DNA of 64,000 nt from Desulfovibrio subterraneus (lineage in GTDB: Bacteria; Desulfobacterota; Desulfovibrionia; Desulfovibrionales; Desulfovibrionaceae), in the NCBI RefSeq assembly GCF_013340285.1, contig NZ_BLVO01000016.1, positions 173,011 through 237,010 of the forward strand. The letters run 5' to 3'. The position numbers were made by a program, and so were the translations under genes. The notes under the pieces were generated by a model that searched no databases, was not told where the DNA came from, and was given only the letters and a program-made list of their open reading frames with translations. How positions within the stretch are numbered: the first letter of the stretch is position 1; each line of letters starts with the position of its first letter. Of this stretch, positions 55,061-64,000 are shown piece after piece.

Positions 55061-56140
55061 ATGGAACAGCTTTTTGCCAGTGCCGTGCAGGCCATTGCCC
55101 CTGTAGACAGAAATTTCGAGGCAGCCGGTCAGGCGCACCTGGATGATTTGACCAAACCCAAGGGCAGCCTTGGCCGTCTGGAAGAAATTGCCCTCAGATT
55201 ATATTGCATTCAGCGCGGCGTGCGTCCGCTTTCCGCAGACCCCGCGCGTATTTATACCGTTGCCGGTGACCACGGCGTGACCGCCGAAGGCGTATCCCTG
55301 TTTCCGCAGGAAGTCACCCGACAGATGGTGCTTAATTTTCTCTCCGGCGGAGCGGGCATAAACGTGCTCGCCCAGACCGTGGGAGCTGATCTCATGGTTG
55401 TGGACGCGGGCAGCTGCGGCGGGGAGTATCCCGAGCATGCCAAGCTGCTGCAGCGCAAGGTGGCACAGGGCACCGACAACTTCGTGAACGGCCCTGCCAT
55501 GAGCCGCGAGAATTGCCTCAAGGCCCTTATGCTCGGCATAGAGCTGGCCGACTTGGCCGCTGCGGACGGATGCCGCACTGTGGCGACCGGTGAAATGGGC
55601 ATTTCGAACACCACTCCGGCCACGGCACTGTATAGCGCCTACCTCGGTATTGATCCGGCGGATATCACCGGTGCGGGTACCGGACTGGACGCCAAGGGCA
55701 TAGTGCACAAGACCCGCGTGATCGTCCGTGCGCTGCAGGCGAACAAGGCAGCCATTCAGACCGGCGATCCCGTGAACGTGCTGGCCGCTCTGGGCGGGTA
55801 TGAAATTGCCGCGCTCGCTGGGCTTATCCTTGGTGCCGCCAAGAATGAACAGGTGGTGCTGGTGGACGGCTTCATTTCCACTGCCGCCTACACTGCGGCT
55901 GCGGCCATCTGCCCCCACGTGCAGGAATATGCTTTCTTCTCCCATGCCTCGGCAGAGCAGGGGCACCGCAAGATCCTGGGCGCGCTCGGCATCAAGCCCC
56001 TGCACGACCTCGGCCTGCGTCTGGGCGAAGGCACCGGTGCCGCGCTTACGCTGTTCCTGCTGCGTTCCGCCTGCAATGTCTTCAACGACATGGCGACCTT
56101 CAGCGGTGCAGGCGTGACCAAGGGTGCGGAATCACTCTAG
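55061..56140 (+). CDS. cobT: Nicotinate-nucleotide:dimethylbenzimidazole phosphoribosyltransferase
   Basis: Makes alpha-ribazole phosphate, the lower ligand precursor of cobalamin. 359 residues. Signatures: KPKGSLGRLEEIALRL, VAGDHGVTAEGVSLFPQEVT, GEMGISNTTPATAL, and the catalytic Glu in GLRLGEGTGAALTLFLL. GGAG lies about ten bases before ATG 55061. Alone in the window; no cobalamin riboswitch could be supported upstream. Terminator follows. Confidence 0.96.
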   Translation: MEQLFASAVQAIAPVDRNFEAAGQAHLDDLTKPKGSLGRLEEIALRLYCIQRGVRPLSADPARIYTVAGDHGVTAEGVSLFPQEVTRQMVLNFLSGGAGINVLAQTVGADLMVVDAGSCGGEYPEHAKLLQRKVAQGTDNFVNGPAMSRENCLKALMLGIELADLAAADGCRTVATGEMGISNTTPATALYSAYLGIDPADITGAGTGLDAKGIVHKTRVIVRALQANKAAIQTGDPVNVLAALGGYEIAALAGLILGAAKNEQVVLVDGFISTAAYTAAAAICPHVQEYAFFSHASAEQGHRKILGALGIKPLHDLGLRLGEGTGAALTLFLLRSACNVFNDMATFSGAGVTKGAESL

Positions 56141-56171
56141 GCATCGCACCGGATAGATTTGCTACATGGAA

Positions 56172-56198
56172 AAAGGCCGCCTTGGGGCGGCCTTTTTC
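56172..56198. terminator. Bidirectional terminator between cobT and the aldolase gene
   Basis: AAAGGCCGCC / GGCGGCCTTT with T-run on both strands. Confidence 0.9.
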
Positions 56199-56233
56199 GT
56201 GGGTCGTGGCGTTTATGTGGGCTTGGGGTTTCG

Positions 56234-57286
56234 TTAGGCAATGGTGACGGTATCGTCGAGATACACGTCCTGAATGGCATTCAGCAGAGCGACGCCGTCC
56301 TGCATGGGGCGCTGGAACGCCTTGCGGCCGGAGATAAGGCCCATGCCGCCTGCCCGCTTGTTGATGACTGCCGTGCGCACGGCTTCGTTCATGTCGTCCG
56401 CACCGCCTGATGCGCCGCCGGAGTTGATGAGACCGGCGCGGCCCATGTAGCAGTTGGCGACCTGATAGCGGGTAAGGTCGATGGGGTGGTCCGTGGTCAG
56501 GCATTTATAGACCGCAGGGTGGGTCTTGCCGAAATTGACGGCAGTGTAGCCGCCGTTGTTCTCCGGCTGCTTCTGCTTCACGATGTCGGCCTTGATGGTC
56601 ACGCCAAGGTGGTTTGCCTGACCCGTCAGGTCTGCGGAAACGTGGTAGTCCACGCCGTCCTTCTTGAAGGCATTGTTGCGGGTATAGCACCACAGAATGG
56701 TGGCCATGCCCAGTTCTTGCGCCACTTCAAACGCCCGTGCCACTTCGATGATCTGCTTGTTGCTGGTGGCATGGCCGAAATAGATGGTCGCGCCCACGGC
56801 AGCGCAGCCCATGTCTCTTGCCTGCTTCATGGAGGCGAAGATGATCTGGTCTTCGAAGGTGGGGTAGGTGAGCAGTTCGTTGTGGTTGAATTTGAGCACA
56901 AAGGGAATTTTGTGCGCGTATTTTCTGGCCACCATGCCCAGAACGCCGAGAGTGGAGGCAACGGCATTGCAGCCGCCTTCAAGGGCGAGCTTCACAATGT
57001 TTTCAGGGTCAAAATAGATGGGGTTGGGCGCGAACGATGCGGCCGCGGAATGCTCTATGCCCTGATCCACGGGCAGAATGGAAAGGTAGCCGGTTCCGCC
57101 CAGACGGCCATGGTCAAAGAGCTGCTGCAGGCTGCGCAGCACGGGAATGGGGCGGTCTGAGTGGGCGAACACGCGGTCGATGAAATCGGGACCGGGCAGG
57201 ATCAGGCTATCCTTTTTGAAGGTTTTGCATTCGTGGGCAAGTAGATATTCAGCGTCTTTGCCGAGTTTGTTGGCAATATCTGACAT
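56234..57286 (-). CDS. fbaB: Class I fructose-bisphosphate aldolase (DhnA/FbaB type)
   Basis: 350 residues. Cleaves fructose 1,6-bisphosphate through a Schiff base. The N-terminus ([20 protein letters not shown]), [10 protein letters not shown] and the Lys-containing [20 protein letters not shown] are characteristic of the archaeal-type bacterial class I enzyme. [20 protein letters not shown] is also typical. GGAGG precedes ATG 57286 by nine bases. Monocistronic. Confidence 0.94.
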   Translation of the reverse strand: MSDIANKLGKDAEYLLAHECKTFKKDSLILPGPDFIDRVFAHSDRPIPVLRSLQQLFDHGRLGGTGYLSILPVDQGIEHSAAASFAPNPIYFDPENIVKLALEGGCNAVASTLGVLGMVARKYAHKIPFVLKFNHNELLTYPTFEDQIIFASMKQARDMGCAAVGATIYFGHATSNKQIIEVARAFEVAQELGMATILWCYTRNNAFKKDGVDYHVSADLTGQANHLGVTIKADIVKQKQPENNGGYTAVNFGKTHPAVYKCLTTDHPIDLTRYQVANCYMGRAGLINSGGASGGADDMNEAVRTAVINKRAGGMGLISGRKAFQRPMQDGVALLNAIQDVYLDDTVTIA

Positions 57287-57573
57287 GGATCGGTTCCTCC
57301 CTTGGCGGAATTGGTCATATGCTCCCAAGCATACATCAACAGGGCATGTCCGACATTATAATGATTGCATCTGGCCGTTATTCACGGCGAGTGACTGTTC
57401 CGTTCCCGGGGTAGTCTGTACTTTTATTGGCTATTGTCTTACGTCAGTCTGTACCGTACGGCAGGCCGGGCGCTACCGGCTGCGTTTTTTTGTGCCTGCC
57501 TGCGGCCGCCGCTGGCGGCTTTTCCCGGTAACGGAAATCGCGGCGCGGGGTGTATCCGCCGCAGGACCTTCAT

Positions 57574-59508
57574 ATGCAGAATAACGTGACCATTGCCAGC
57601 CGCATCGGTTTGCTGCTGCTCTTCATGATAGTGTTTGCCTCGGCCATTGGCGTTACCTACACCTACTTCATGGGCAAGGTTGAGTCCGACGCCATCATGG
57701 AAGCCAAATCCGCCATGATGGAAGGATACGAGCGTACGCTGCGGCAGTCTGTGCAGTCCCTCGCCCACGTGCTCGGCGATGTGGTGCAGGAGGCGAAAGC
57801 GACCGGACAGGACCCCAGACTCGCCCTGCGCGAGGCCATTCGCGGCATCCGCTACGAAGATTCCGGCTACTACTTTATATATGATGAGCACGGCGTGAAC
57901 GTGGCGCACCCGCTGCATCCTGAATTTCAGAGCACCAACCGCTACGAGCACGAAGACCCCAAAGGCAATCCCTACATCGCCGCGCTGGGCGAAAAGGCCG
58001 CAAAGGGCGGGGGCTATGTCACCTATCTCTTCAACAAGCCCAACGAGGCGGTCATAGCGCCCAAGCTGGCGTATGCCGAAATGATCCCCGGCACCTCGTT
58101 CTGGCTGGCCACCGGTATCTATATCGATGCCATCGAGGCGGAACAGCTGCGCCTGAGCACCCGTCTGGATGCGCATCTGCGCAACGCCATTCTCACGGTC
58201 AGCACGGGTACCATACTTGTGCTCATCATCATTGTGCTGCCCACCAGCCTTGTCATGGTGAACGGTATTCTCAAGCCGTGGAAGCAGATGGAAAAAGAGC
58301 TGCGCCATGCGCAGAAGATGGAAGCCATCGGCATATTCGCGGGGGGCATAGCCCACGATTTCAACAATATTCTCGGGGCCATAACCTCGTGCAGTGAACT
58401 GGCCCTGTCTGATACACCGACAAACAGTCCGGTGCATGAAGACTTGCGGCATGTGCTCAAGGCGGCCAAGCGGGGCAAGAATCTGGTCAAGCGCATCAAG
58501 GCATTCAGCCGCAGGACGGACGCCCCCCGTCACGCCGTGAACATGCAGAGCGTGATCAAGGAATGCATGCACCTTCTGCAGACCTTTATTCCCGCCACCA
58601 TCGACGTGCGGGTGAAAATCAACGCCCACGGCGCGCAGGTGCTGGCCGATCCTGACCAGCTGCTGCAGGTGGCCATGAACCTGTGCACCAACGCGGAGCA
58701 GGCTATGCGCGGCATGAAGGGCGTGCTTTCCGTCACGCTGGATGTGGAAGACCTTTCCGTTGAGCGCGCCCGCGCGCTGGCTCTGCCTGCCGGAGTGTAT
58801 GTACGGCTGGAGGTTGCAGACACGGGCGTGGGTATGAAGCCCGTTGTGGCCAAGCATATCTTCGAACCCTTCTACACCACCCGCAAGAAGAGCGGCGGAA
58901 CGGGGCTTGGTCTTTCCATGTCGCATTCCATTGTCAAGATGCACGGCGGGGCAATCACGGTGCGCTCAGTGCCCGGCAAGGGCAGCACGTTTACGGTGCT
59001 GTTACCCTGCACGGGCATTGCCGAGGAGAGGGAGAGCCACGAAGAGGTTGCCGTGCTGCCCAGAGGCACGGAAACCATTCTGCTGGTGGATGATGACGAG
59101 GATATGGCCTATTCCGTGAGCAAGCTTTTCAAGCGTCTGGGCTATGATGTGGTCTGCAAGACGAGCAGTCCCGAAGCGCTGGATTACTTCGCCTCGGACC
59201 CCGAAGGCGTGGACCTGATGCTGACGGACCACATGATGCCCTCGCTGACGGGGGTTGAACTGACCCGCGAAGTCCATAAGATACGGCAGGATCTGCCGGT
59301 TATCCTCTACAGCGGGTTCGAAGGCAGCGGGCTGCTGCCGAGAATTCCCAAGGACTGGAAGACCGTGGGGGTTTCTTCCTTCTTCACCAAGCCTTTTGAA
59401 ACCGTGGAATTGTGCAGTGCAGTGCGCCGGTTGCTTGATGAGCATAAGAGCGTATCCGTGGCTGCGAACGATGAGGCGACAGACGATGACCCGAGTGCTC
59501 ATTATTGA
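57574..59508 (+). CDS. Hybrid histidine kinase (Cache-HisKA-HATPase-REC)
   Basis: 644 residues: membrane segment about 8-28, Cache_2-like sensor about 35-195 (YYFIYDEHGVNVAHPLHPEF, RYEHEDPKGNPYIAALGEKA), second segment about 200-222, HisKA-like region with GIAHDFNNILGAITSCSELA near 256, HATPase with SGGTGLGLSMSHSIVKMHGG, and a C-terminal REC from about 498 (TILLVDDDEDMAYSVSKLF, acceptor Asp in LMLTDHMMP). AGGA lies seven bases before ATG 57574. Its end overlaps the sigma54 regulator gene by 23 bases, so they are a pair. The sensed ligand may be a small organic acid, as in many Cache_2 kinases; this is a guess. Confidence 0.92.
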   Translation: MQNNVTIASRIGLLLLFMIVFASAIGVTYTYFMGKVESDAIMEAKSAMMEGYERTLRQSVQSLAHVLGDVVQEAKATGQDPRLALREAIRGIRYEDSGYYFIYDEHGVNVAHPLHPEFQSTNRYEHEDPKGNPYIAALGEKAAKGGGYVTYLFNKPNEAVIAPKLAYAEMIPGTSFWLATGIYIDAIEAEQLRLSTRLDAHLRNAILTVSTGTILVLIIIVLPTSLVMVNGILKPWKQMEKELRHAQKMEAIGIFAGGIAHDFNNILGAITSCSELALSDTPTNSPVHEDLRHVLKAAKRGKNLVKRIKAFSRRTDAPRHAVNMQSVIKECMHLLQTFIPATIDVRVKINAHGAQVLADPDQLLQVAMNLCTNAEQAMRGMKGVLSVTLDVEDLSVERARALALPAGVYVRLEVADTGVGMKPVVAKHIFEPFYTTRKKSGGTGLGLSMSHSIVKMHGGAITVRSVPGKGSTFTVLLPCTGIAEERESHEEVAVLPRGTETILLVDDDEDMAYSVSKLFKRLGYDVVCKTSSPEALDYFASDPEGVDLMLTDHMMPSLTGVELTREVHKIRQDLPVILYSGFEGSGLLPRIPKDWKTVGVSSFFTKPFETVELCSAVRRLLDEHKSVSVAANDEATDDDPSAHY

Positions 59509-60937
59509 TGATGACGAATCCATGCGCTACGCCCTGACGCGGGCAGTGCGGCGCATGGGCCATGATGCCGTTACGGCAGAAGATATCGGCTCAGGCCTTG
59601 CCCTTGCGCGGCGTGAAAATATTGATGCCGTGTTTCTGGATGTGCACCTGCCGGACGGCAACGGGCTGTCCATTCTGTCCGATCTTGCCCAGTGCCCTTC
59701 GGCACCCGAAGTGATCATCATCACGGGCGAAGGCGATCCGGACGGGGCAGAGCTGGCCATCAACAACGGGGCATGGGACTACATAGAGAAAACGGACTCC
59801 ATCCAGAAGATTTCCCTTACCCTCAAGCGGGCGCTGGACTACCGCCGGGAACGGACAGGGGCGGCTGCATGCCAGCCTGTGCGTGCTCTGCGGCGGGACC
59901 GCATAGTGGGAGACAGCGTGGGGCTTGGCCGTTCGCTCGACATGGTGGCGCAGGCGGCGTGGGGAGATTCGAACGTGCTCATTATCGGGGAAACCGGTAC
60001 GGGCAAGGAGCTGTTCGCCAGAGCCATCCATGAGAACAGCGCGCGGGCCGAGGGACCGTTTGTGGTGGTGGACTGTGCGGCGCTACCGGAGAATCTGGTG
60101 GAATCCATTCTCTTCGGACACCGCAAAGGGGCGTTCACCGGAGCGGATCAGGACCAGACCGGGCTGGTTATTCAGGCGGACGGCGGCACCCTGTTCCTCG
60201 ACGAAGTGGGCGAACTGCCCCTGAACATGCAGAAGGCATTTCTGCGGGTGCTGCAGGAGCGCACCGTGCGGCCCATAGGCAGCAAGGCCGAGGTGCACAG
60301 CAACTTCCGGCTTGTGGCGGCCACCAACCGCAATCTGGAGCAGATGGTTTCCGATGGCGCTTTCCGCAGTGATCTGCTCTTCAGGCTGCAGACCATCCGC
60401 ATAGATATTCCTCCGCTCAGGGAGCGCAAGGGCGATATCCGCGCGCTGGCGGCGCACTACATCGATATTTACTGCGCCCGTGCAGGCATGGAGCTCAAGG
60501 GGTTGAACTCCGACTTCCTTGATACGCTGGAGGCAAATGACTGGCCCGGCAATGTTCGTGAGCTTATTCATACAATCGAACATGCCGTTGCCGCTTCCGC
60601 CTCTGAGTCTGTGCTGTTTTCGAAGCACCTGCCCCCCAGCCTTCGGGCATCTGTGGCGCGCAACCGTATGACGTTGCAGCAGGATGTGCCCGCAGGGGGG
60701 CCTGTCCGTCAGGGGGGGGCTGCCCCGCAGCAGGCCATGCAGCTTGCGGGAATGGAGCTGCCGCCGCTGGCAGAATTTCGCGAGGCGGCAATCAATGAGG
60801 CTGAGAAGAACTACCTGCAGGCGCTTATGGTCAGTGCGGAGGGGAACATCAAGGAGGTCATACGGCGCTCCGGTGTTTCCCAGTCCCGTCTGTATGCGCT
60901 CCTCAAGAAGCACAACATTTCGTCACAGGACCTCTAA
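59486..60937 (+). CDS. Sigma54-dependent response regulator
   Basis: 483 residues. Receiver [20 protein letters not shown] with acceptor Asp in [16 protein letters not shown]+ with [27 protein letters not shown] and [12 protein letters not shown], then a Fis-type helix-turn-helix near the end ([20 protein letters not shown]). GAGG lies nine bases before ATG 59486, inside the kinase gene. It should activate a -24/-12 promoter elsewhere; none is adjacent. A Gln/Gly-rich linker lies before the last domain. A 25-bp tandem array begins ten bases past its stop. Confidence 0.94.
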   Translation: MTRVLIIDDDESMRYALTRAVRRMGHDAVTAEDIGSGLALARRENIDAVFLDVHLPDGNGLSILSDLAQCPSAPEVIIITGEGDPDGAELAINNGAWDYIEKTDSIQKISLTLKRALDYRRERTGAAACQPVRALRRDRIVGDSVGLGRSLDMVAQAAWGDSNVLIIGETGTGKELFARAIHENSARAEGPFVVVDCAALPENLVESILFGHRKGAFTGADQDQTGLVIQADGGTLFLDEVGELPLNMQKAFLRVLQERTVRPIGSKAEVHSNFRLVAATNRNLEQMVSDGAFRSDLLFRLQTIRIDIPPLRERKGDIRALAAHYIDIYCARAGMELKGLNSDFLDTLEANDWPGNVRELIHTIEHAVAASASESVLFSKHLPPSLRASVARNRMTLQQDVPAGGPVRQGGAAPQQAMQLAGMELPPLAEFREAAINEAEKNYLQALMVSAEGNIKEVIRRSGVSQSRLYALLKKHNISSQDL

Positions 60938-60946
60938 CGTCTGATG

Positions 60947-61084
60947 ACATGTAATCCGCCAGCGCAATGTGACATGCACGCCGCCGGCGTCAGGGAATAT
61001 GCACTCTGTCAGTGTCGGGTGACAAGTATCCGCTGGCGCCAGATAGCATGTATCCCGTTAGCGTCAGCCACCATGCACTTCGCC
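60947..61084. repeat. Degenerate 25-bp tandem array, about 5.5 units
   Basis: Units start at 60947, 60972, 60997, 61022, 61046 and 61071 (spacings 25, 25, 25, 24, 25). Consensus close to ACATGTATCCCGCCAGCGTC with a variable tail. The CATGxA and CAGCG/CGGCG blocks stay in register while the intervening bases drift. No open reading frame and no spacers as in CRISPR. Confidence 0.85.
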
Positions 61085-61098
61085 AAAGGCAGTCGGGA

Positions 61099-61134
61099 AA
61101 AACGCCCGTCCCGGATAGCCGGGGCGGGCGTTCT
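61099..61134 (-). terminator. Terminator of rlmB (possibly bidirectional)
   Basis: AACGCCCGTCCCGG / CCGGGGCGGGCGTT stem, one mismatch; the minus strand runs on into TTTTTCCC. Confidence 0.88.
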
Positions 61135-61148
61135 GTGTGCCGGAAAGA

Positions 61149-61907
61149 CTACTTGCCGAGCTTTGCCAGAAACTGTGACATGATCATGGCGCCGGCCTGC
61201 GCCACGTTGAGAGAGTCGAAGTCGTTGCGCATGGGAATGGTCAGCGAGATGTCTATGCGCTTGCCCACGTTGGGGCGGATGCCCTTATCCTCGTTACCGA
61301 GGACCAGCACGGCGGGCGTGTGCAGCTTAGCGGTGTACAGGCTTTCGGCATTGTCGCCCATGTAGGCGCCGTAAACGAAGTAGCCCATTTCCTTGGCCAG
61401 CTCGAGAGTACGGGAAAGATTGGTGGCCTTGGCCACGGGCAGCTTGCCCAGCGCTCCGGCAGAAGCCTTGGCAGCGGCAGCGCCGAGGAAGGAGGCATTG
61501 TGCTTGGGTACGATCAGGCCGCCACCGCCTATGCCGTACAGAGTGCGGGCCAGAGTGCCGGCGTTGCCGGGGTCCTGAACCTGATCAAGTACCAGCACCA
61601 GCGGCAGGTGGGCGGAAAGGCCCATTTCGAGAACGGTGTCTTCTTCAAGAAAACCCGCATCAAAAATCTTGGCGACAACACCCTGGTGGTTGCCGTTGAA
61701 AAGCTTGTCAAGCACCTGTTCCTGCACAAAAGTAAAGCGAATTTTATTTTTTTTACACAAATCAGTAATAATATTAATATCTTGTCCTACTTTTCCCTTG
61801 CGAATAAGTACAGAATCTATTTGTTCGGGAGAAGTTTTCAGACGCTCCGCCACAGGCTTGGTGCCGGGCAGAATCCCACCGTTATCATTATAATTATCGT
61901 TAGACAT
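61149..61907 (-). CDS. rlmB: TrmH-family (SPOUT) RNA 2'-O-ribose methyltransferase
   Basis: 252 residues. N-terminal substrate-binding domain VAERLKTSPEQIDSVLIRKG, then the SPOUT domain with the three family motifs VLDQVQDPGNAGTLARTLYG, VLVLGNEDKGIRP and SLNVAQAGAMIMSQFL. Matches the RlmB subgroup (methylates 23S rRNA G2251), although other TrmH members cannot be excluded. AGGAAAG precedes ATG 61907; a longer open frame upstream is not supported. A poly-A run (KKNK) in the N-terminal domain is notable but intact. Confidence 0.87.
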   Translation of the reverse strand: MSNDNYNDNGGILPGTKPVAERLKTSPEQIDSVLIRKGKVGQDINIITDLCKKNKIRFTFVQEQVLDKLFNGNHQGVVAKIFDAGFLEEDTVLEMGLSAHLPLVLVLDQVQDPGNAGTLARTLYGIGGGGLIVPKHNASFLGAAAAKASAGALGKLPVAKATNLSRTLELAKEMGYFVYGAYMGDNAESLYTAKLHTPAVLVLGNEDKGIRPNVGKRIDISLTIPMRNDFDSLNVAQAGAMIMSQFLAKLGK

Positions 61908-62072
61908 GTCTCTTTCCTGACTGGAGTTCTTGAAAATCTTTAAAAAATGAGTGATGTTGCGGTGTATTGCTTTGTCCTCTGGATTACGGTAGTGGCATAA
62001 TCCAACATAGGATGCAGATACTCTGCCGGAGTTGCCAACGCAAGTGGGCCCAACTTCTAAAACGGAATATGC

Positions 62073-63722
62073 ATGCAAAAAATACTACCCAGCAAATATT
62101 CTGCGACGATGATTATCGGGCTTATGCTCGTTTTTTCCCTTGGTGCGTGTGCTCCCAAACAGACGGTTCTTGACTCCGGTCCGGTGGTCAAGGCTCCTGT
62201 TGACGGGGCTGTCTGCGAGCCGGGCTCTATACAGGCGTCCGGTGATCCGGATGTTCCCAGTGAAGATGTCTCTTCTCTCGACGAAACGCCCGGTCAGGAC
62301 TCCTCTCCGCTGACTGCGGAAGAACAGGAGGCCCTGAACACCCGTCTCGATATCAATATTGATATGGATGACAGCGACCGCGAGATCGTCGAACAGTATT
62401 TCAAGTACTTCACCCACTCCCGCCGCGAAGTGTTCGAGCGTTATCTTGAGCGTGCCGAACTCTACCTGCCTTATGCACGCAAGGTGTTCAAGGATAAAGG
62501 TCTGCCTGACGAAGTGGTGTATCTTGCATTTGTGGAAAGCGGATTCAACCCCAATGCCTATTCCCGTGCCGGTGCTGCCGGTATGTGGCAGTTCATGCCG
62601 TACACCGGACGCAAGTATGGTCTGAAGTATGACTGGTGGATTGACGAACGCCGTGACCCCTTCAAGGCAACCCATGCGGCTGCCGACTATCTCAACAAGC
62701 TGTATGCCGACTTCGGCGACTGGTATCTGGCCATTGCCGCGTATAATGCGGGTGAGGGCAAGATCGGTCGCGCCATGAAGGGCACCGGCGCTGAAAGCTT
62801 CTTCGAGCTTACCCAGAAGAATGATCAGCTGAGCCACAAAGCCCAGCTGCGTCAGGAAACCCGCCACTACGTCCCCAAGTTCCTCGCCATCGTGAAGATC
62901 ATGCGCAACCTCGAGAAGCTGGGCTTCAAGCCCATCTCTCTGGACTGCGGTGTCGAGCTGGCGGAAATGCGGGTAAAGGGCGGCACCGACCTTCTGGCTC
63001 TTTCGGAATCTTGCGGGCTGGAGTGGAAGACCTTCTCTTCCTACAATCCGGCGTTCAGCCGTCAGGTCAGCCCGCCTGATCACGATGCCACGATCTACCT
63101 GCCTGCCAAGCAACTTGCCGCAGCCAGCACGTTCGTCGCCTCTTCCAAGTCCCGTCCCTATGCAGGCTGGAAGTCTTACTCCATAAAGTCCGGCGATTCC
63201 TGGTATCGTATAAGCCGTAAGTTCAACGTGCCGGTGACAGTGCTCAAGAGCGTGAACAAGAACTCCAGCAATGTGCTGCGGGTGGGCCAGTTGGTCATGA
63301 TCCCCGGCGGCGGTTCCAGTTCGGCTGTTGCGTGGGATATGTCCCGTGCAAAGACCCGCTCCATAGCTCAGAAGCGCAGCAACTACCGCGTGCAGACCGG
63401 CGACACTCTTTCCGCCATTTCCCGCGAAACCGGTGTGAGCTTGCAGACTCTGATGGAAGCCAACGGGCTTACCGCAAAGTCTATGCTCAAGGTCGGCCAG
63501 AAGCTGTACGTTCCGGACAATTCCTTCAAGAAGACCGTTGCCTCGCGCAAGCAGGCTGAAGAAGTTAAGAAGTCTATTGTATATAGTGTTCGCCGTGGCG
63601 AATCCCTGTGGTCCATCGCCCGCAAGTTTGGCGTGTCCCACCAGGACGTGATGCGCTGGAACCAGCTTGATAAGCAGAGCCAGCTGCACCCCGGTGATCA
63701 GATAAAGCTGTTTGTGAACTAG
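62073..63722 (+). CDS. mltD: MltD-like membrane-bound lytic transglycosylase with LysM domains
   Basis: 549 residues. Lipoprotein signal ending MLVFSLGAC with Cys near residue 26. The SLT catalytic domain spans about 145-270, with the catalytic Glu in YLAFVESGFNPNAYSRAG, then GMWQFMPYTGRKYGL and IAAYNAGEGKIGRA. Three LysM peptidoglycan-binding repeats follow: YSIKSGDSWYRISRKFNVPV, YRVQTGDTLSAISRETGVSL and YSVRRGESLWSIARKFGVSH. Cleaves murein glycan strands with 1,6-anhydro ends. Divergent from rlmB. Strong terminator follows. Confidence 0.95.
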   Translation: MQKILPSKYSATMIIGLMLVFSLGACAPKQTVLDSGPVVKAPVDGAVCEPGSIQASGDPDVPSEDVSSLDETPGQDSSPLTAEEQEALNTRLDINIDMDDSDREIVEQYFKYFTHSRREVFERYLERAELYLPYARKVFKDKGLPDEVVYLAFVESGFNPNAYSRAGAAGMWQFMPYTGRKYGLKYDWWIDERRDPFKATHAAADYLNKLYADFGDWYLAIAAYNAGEGKIGRAMKGTGAESFFELTQKNDQLSHKAQLRQETRHYVPKFLAIVKIMRNLEKLGFKPISLDCGVELAEMRVKGGTDLLALSESCGLEWKTFSSYNPAFSRQVSPPDHDATIYLPAKQLAAASTFVASSKSRPYAGWKSYSIKSGDSWYRISRKFNVPVTVLKSVNKNSSNVLRVGQLVMIPGGGSSSAVAWDMSRAKTRSIAQKRSNYRVQTGDTLSAISRETGVSLQTLMEANGLTAKSMLKVGQKLYVPDNSFKKTVASRKQAEEVKKSIVYSVRRGESLWSIARKFGVSHQDVMRWNQLDKQSQLHPGDQIKLFVN

Positions 63723-63743
63723 CTGATCATTATTCGAGAGTGT

Positions 63744-63776
63744 AAGGGCCCCGATTTATCGGGGCCCTTTGTTTTT
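63744..63776 (+). terminator. Terminator of mltD
   Basis: AAGGGCCCCGA / TCGGGGCCCTT stem, TTTA loop and T-rich tail (TTGTTTTT). Confidence 0.93.
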
Positions 63777-64000
63777 CCGGAGTGCCCTATGCGCTGTGAA
63801 GGCCTGAGCTGGCAGGGGTAAGGGCGGGGTGGGGGAACGCCGCAAGAATGAAGGAATATAGTTATTCAGTAAAATTGGTATGTTGCAGTTTAATGCAGGA
63901 ATAATCCAAAAACCTTGTTGACGTGCGTCGCTGATTTGCTTAAACCCTCCTTCCCTGCACCGGCAGGGACAGTTCTTTCACATCACGAGTTCTTCCATCT
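63777..64000. other. Unassigned right edge
   Basis: About 220 bases after the mltD terminator. Mixed sequence turning A/T-rich near 63850-63930. No gene, repeat or RNA could be supported before the window ends. Confidence 0.5.

Noticed and set aside
60947..61084. CRISPR array
   Set aside because: Units are contiguous and degenerate, with no unique spacers between conserved repeats and no cas genes nearby.
62085..63689. 534-codon open frame antisense to mltD
   Set aside because: mltD has an intact SLT domain and three LysM repeats; the antisense translation is not protein-like.

Overview
The window reads as one chromosomal stretch of a GC-rich anaerobic delta-proteobacterium of the Desulfovibrionaceae type (sulfate reducers). 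The evidence is a 2-oxoacid:ferredoxin oxidoreductase operon with its own ferredoxin, a flavodiiron rubredoxin:oxygen oxidoreductase (Roo), a small 7Fe/8Fe-type ferredoxin like D. africanus FdIII, anaerobic class III ribonucleotide reductase, glutamine synthetase III, LPS genes (KDO, heptose) and several sigma54-type promoters. I cannot fix the genus or species from the sequence alone. About 50 protein genes are packed on both strands. I see no rRNA, tRNA or CRISPR.

Layout. 1-3624: large hybrid histidine kinase running off the left edge. 3974-6611: Vor/Kor operon. 6918-11428: queA, a lipoprotein, coaBC, an unknown UDG-like protein and a YbaK-type deacylase. 11430-13853: accessory spot with a dispersed repeat, a cupin, a chimeric scar of two gene ends, an SRA-HNH endonuclease and a nitrilase. 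14299-22600: YkgJ-type protein, rfaE2, nitroreductase, roo, Ste24-like protease, CheY-like regulator, DUF309, TatD, glycosyltransferase. 23257-25921: nrdG-nrdD. 26269-32637: chemoreceptor, PhoR, and a Pit transporter with a PhoU-like partner behind a Pho box. 32749-38904: glycosyltransferase, LysR, nitroreductase, TPR, carA, kdsB. 39229-41154: flgE and a small ORF. 41378-46150: metal-stress module (ZraP-like chaperone, two Met/His-rich secreted peptides, ZraS/ZraR-like pair). 46264-50766: class A beta-lactamase, an unknown protein, glnN. 51043-57286: TPR/unknown/YkgJ operon, ferredoxin, HtrA, cobT, class I aldolase. 57574-63722: second kinase/sigma54-activator pair, rlmB, and an MltD-like LysM transglycosylase.

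How genes work together. PhoR, Pit and the DUF47 partner form a phosphate-uptake group with an 11-bp-periodic PhoB-like site between the divergent genes. The ZraSR-like pair faces a cluster of secreted metal-binding proteins headed by a near-perfect -24/-12 promoter, which suggests a closed signalling circuit. flgE and glnN also have sigma54-type promoters, and the unknown gene at 47292-48089 may have a flagellar sigma28-type one.

The most unusual signals are non-coding. Four copies of an intergenic repeat each lie between two copies of the local terminator hairpin. The SRA-HNH gene is bordered by a duplicated, fused pair of neighbouring gene ends that preserves both stop codons. A degenerate 25-bp tandem array follows the second sigma54 activator.
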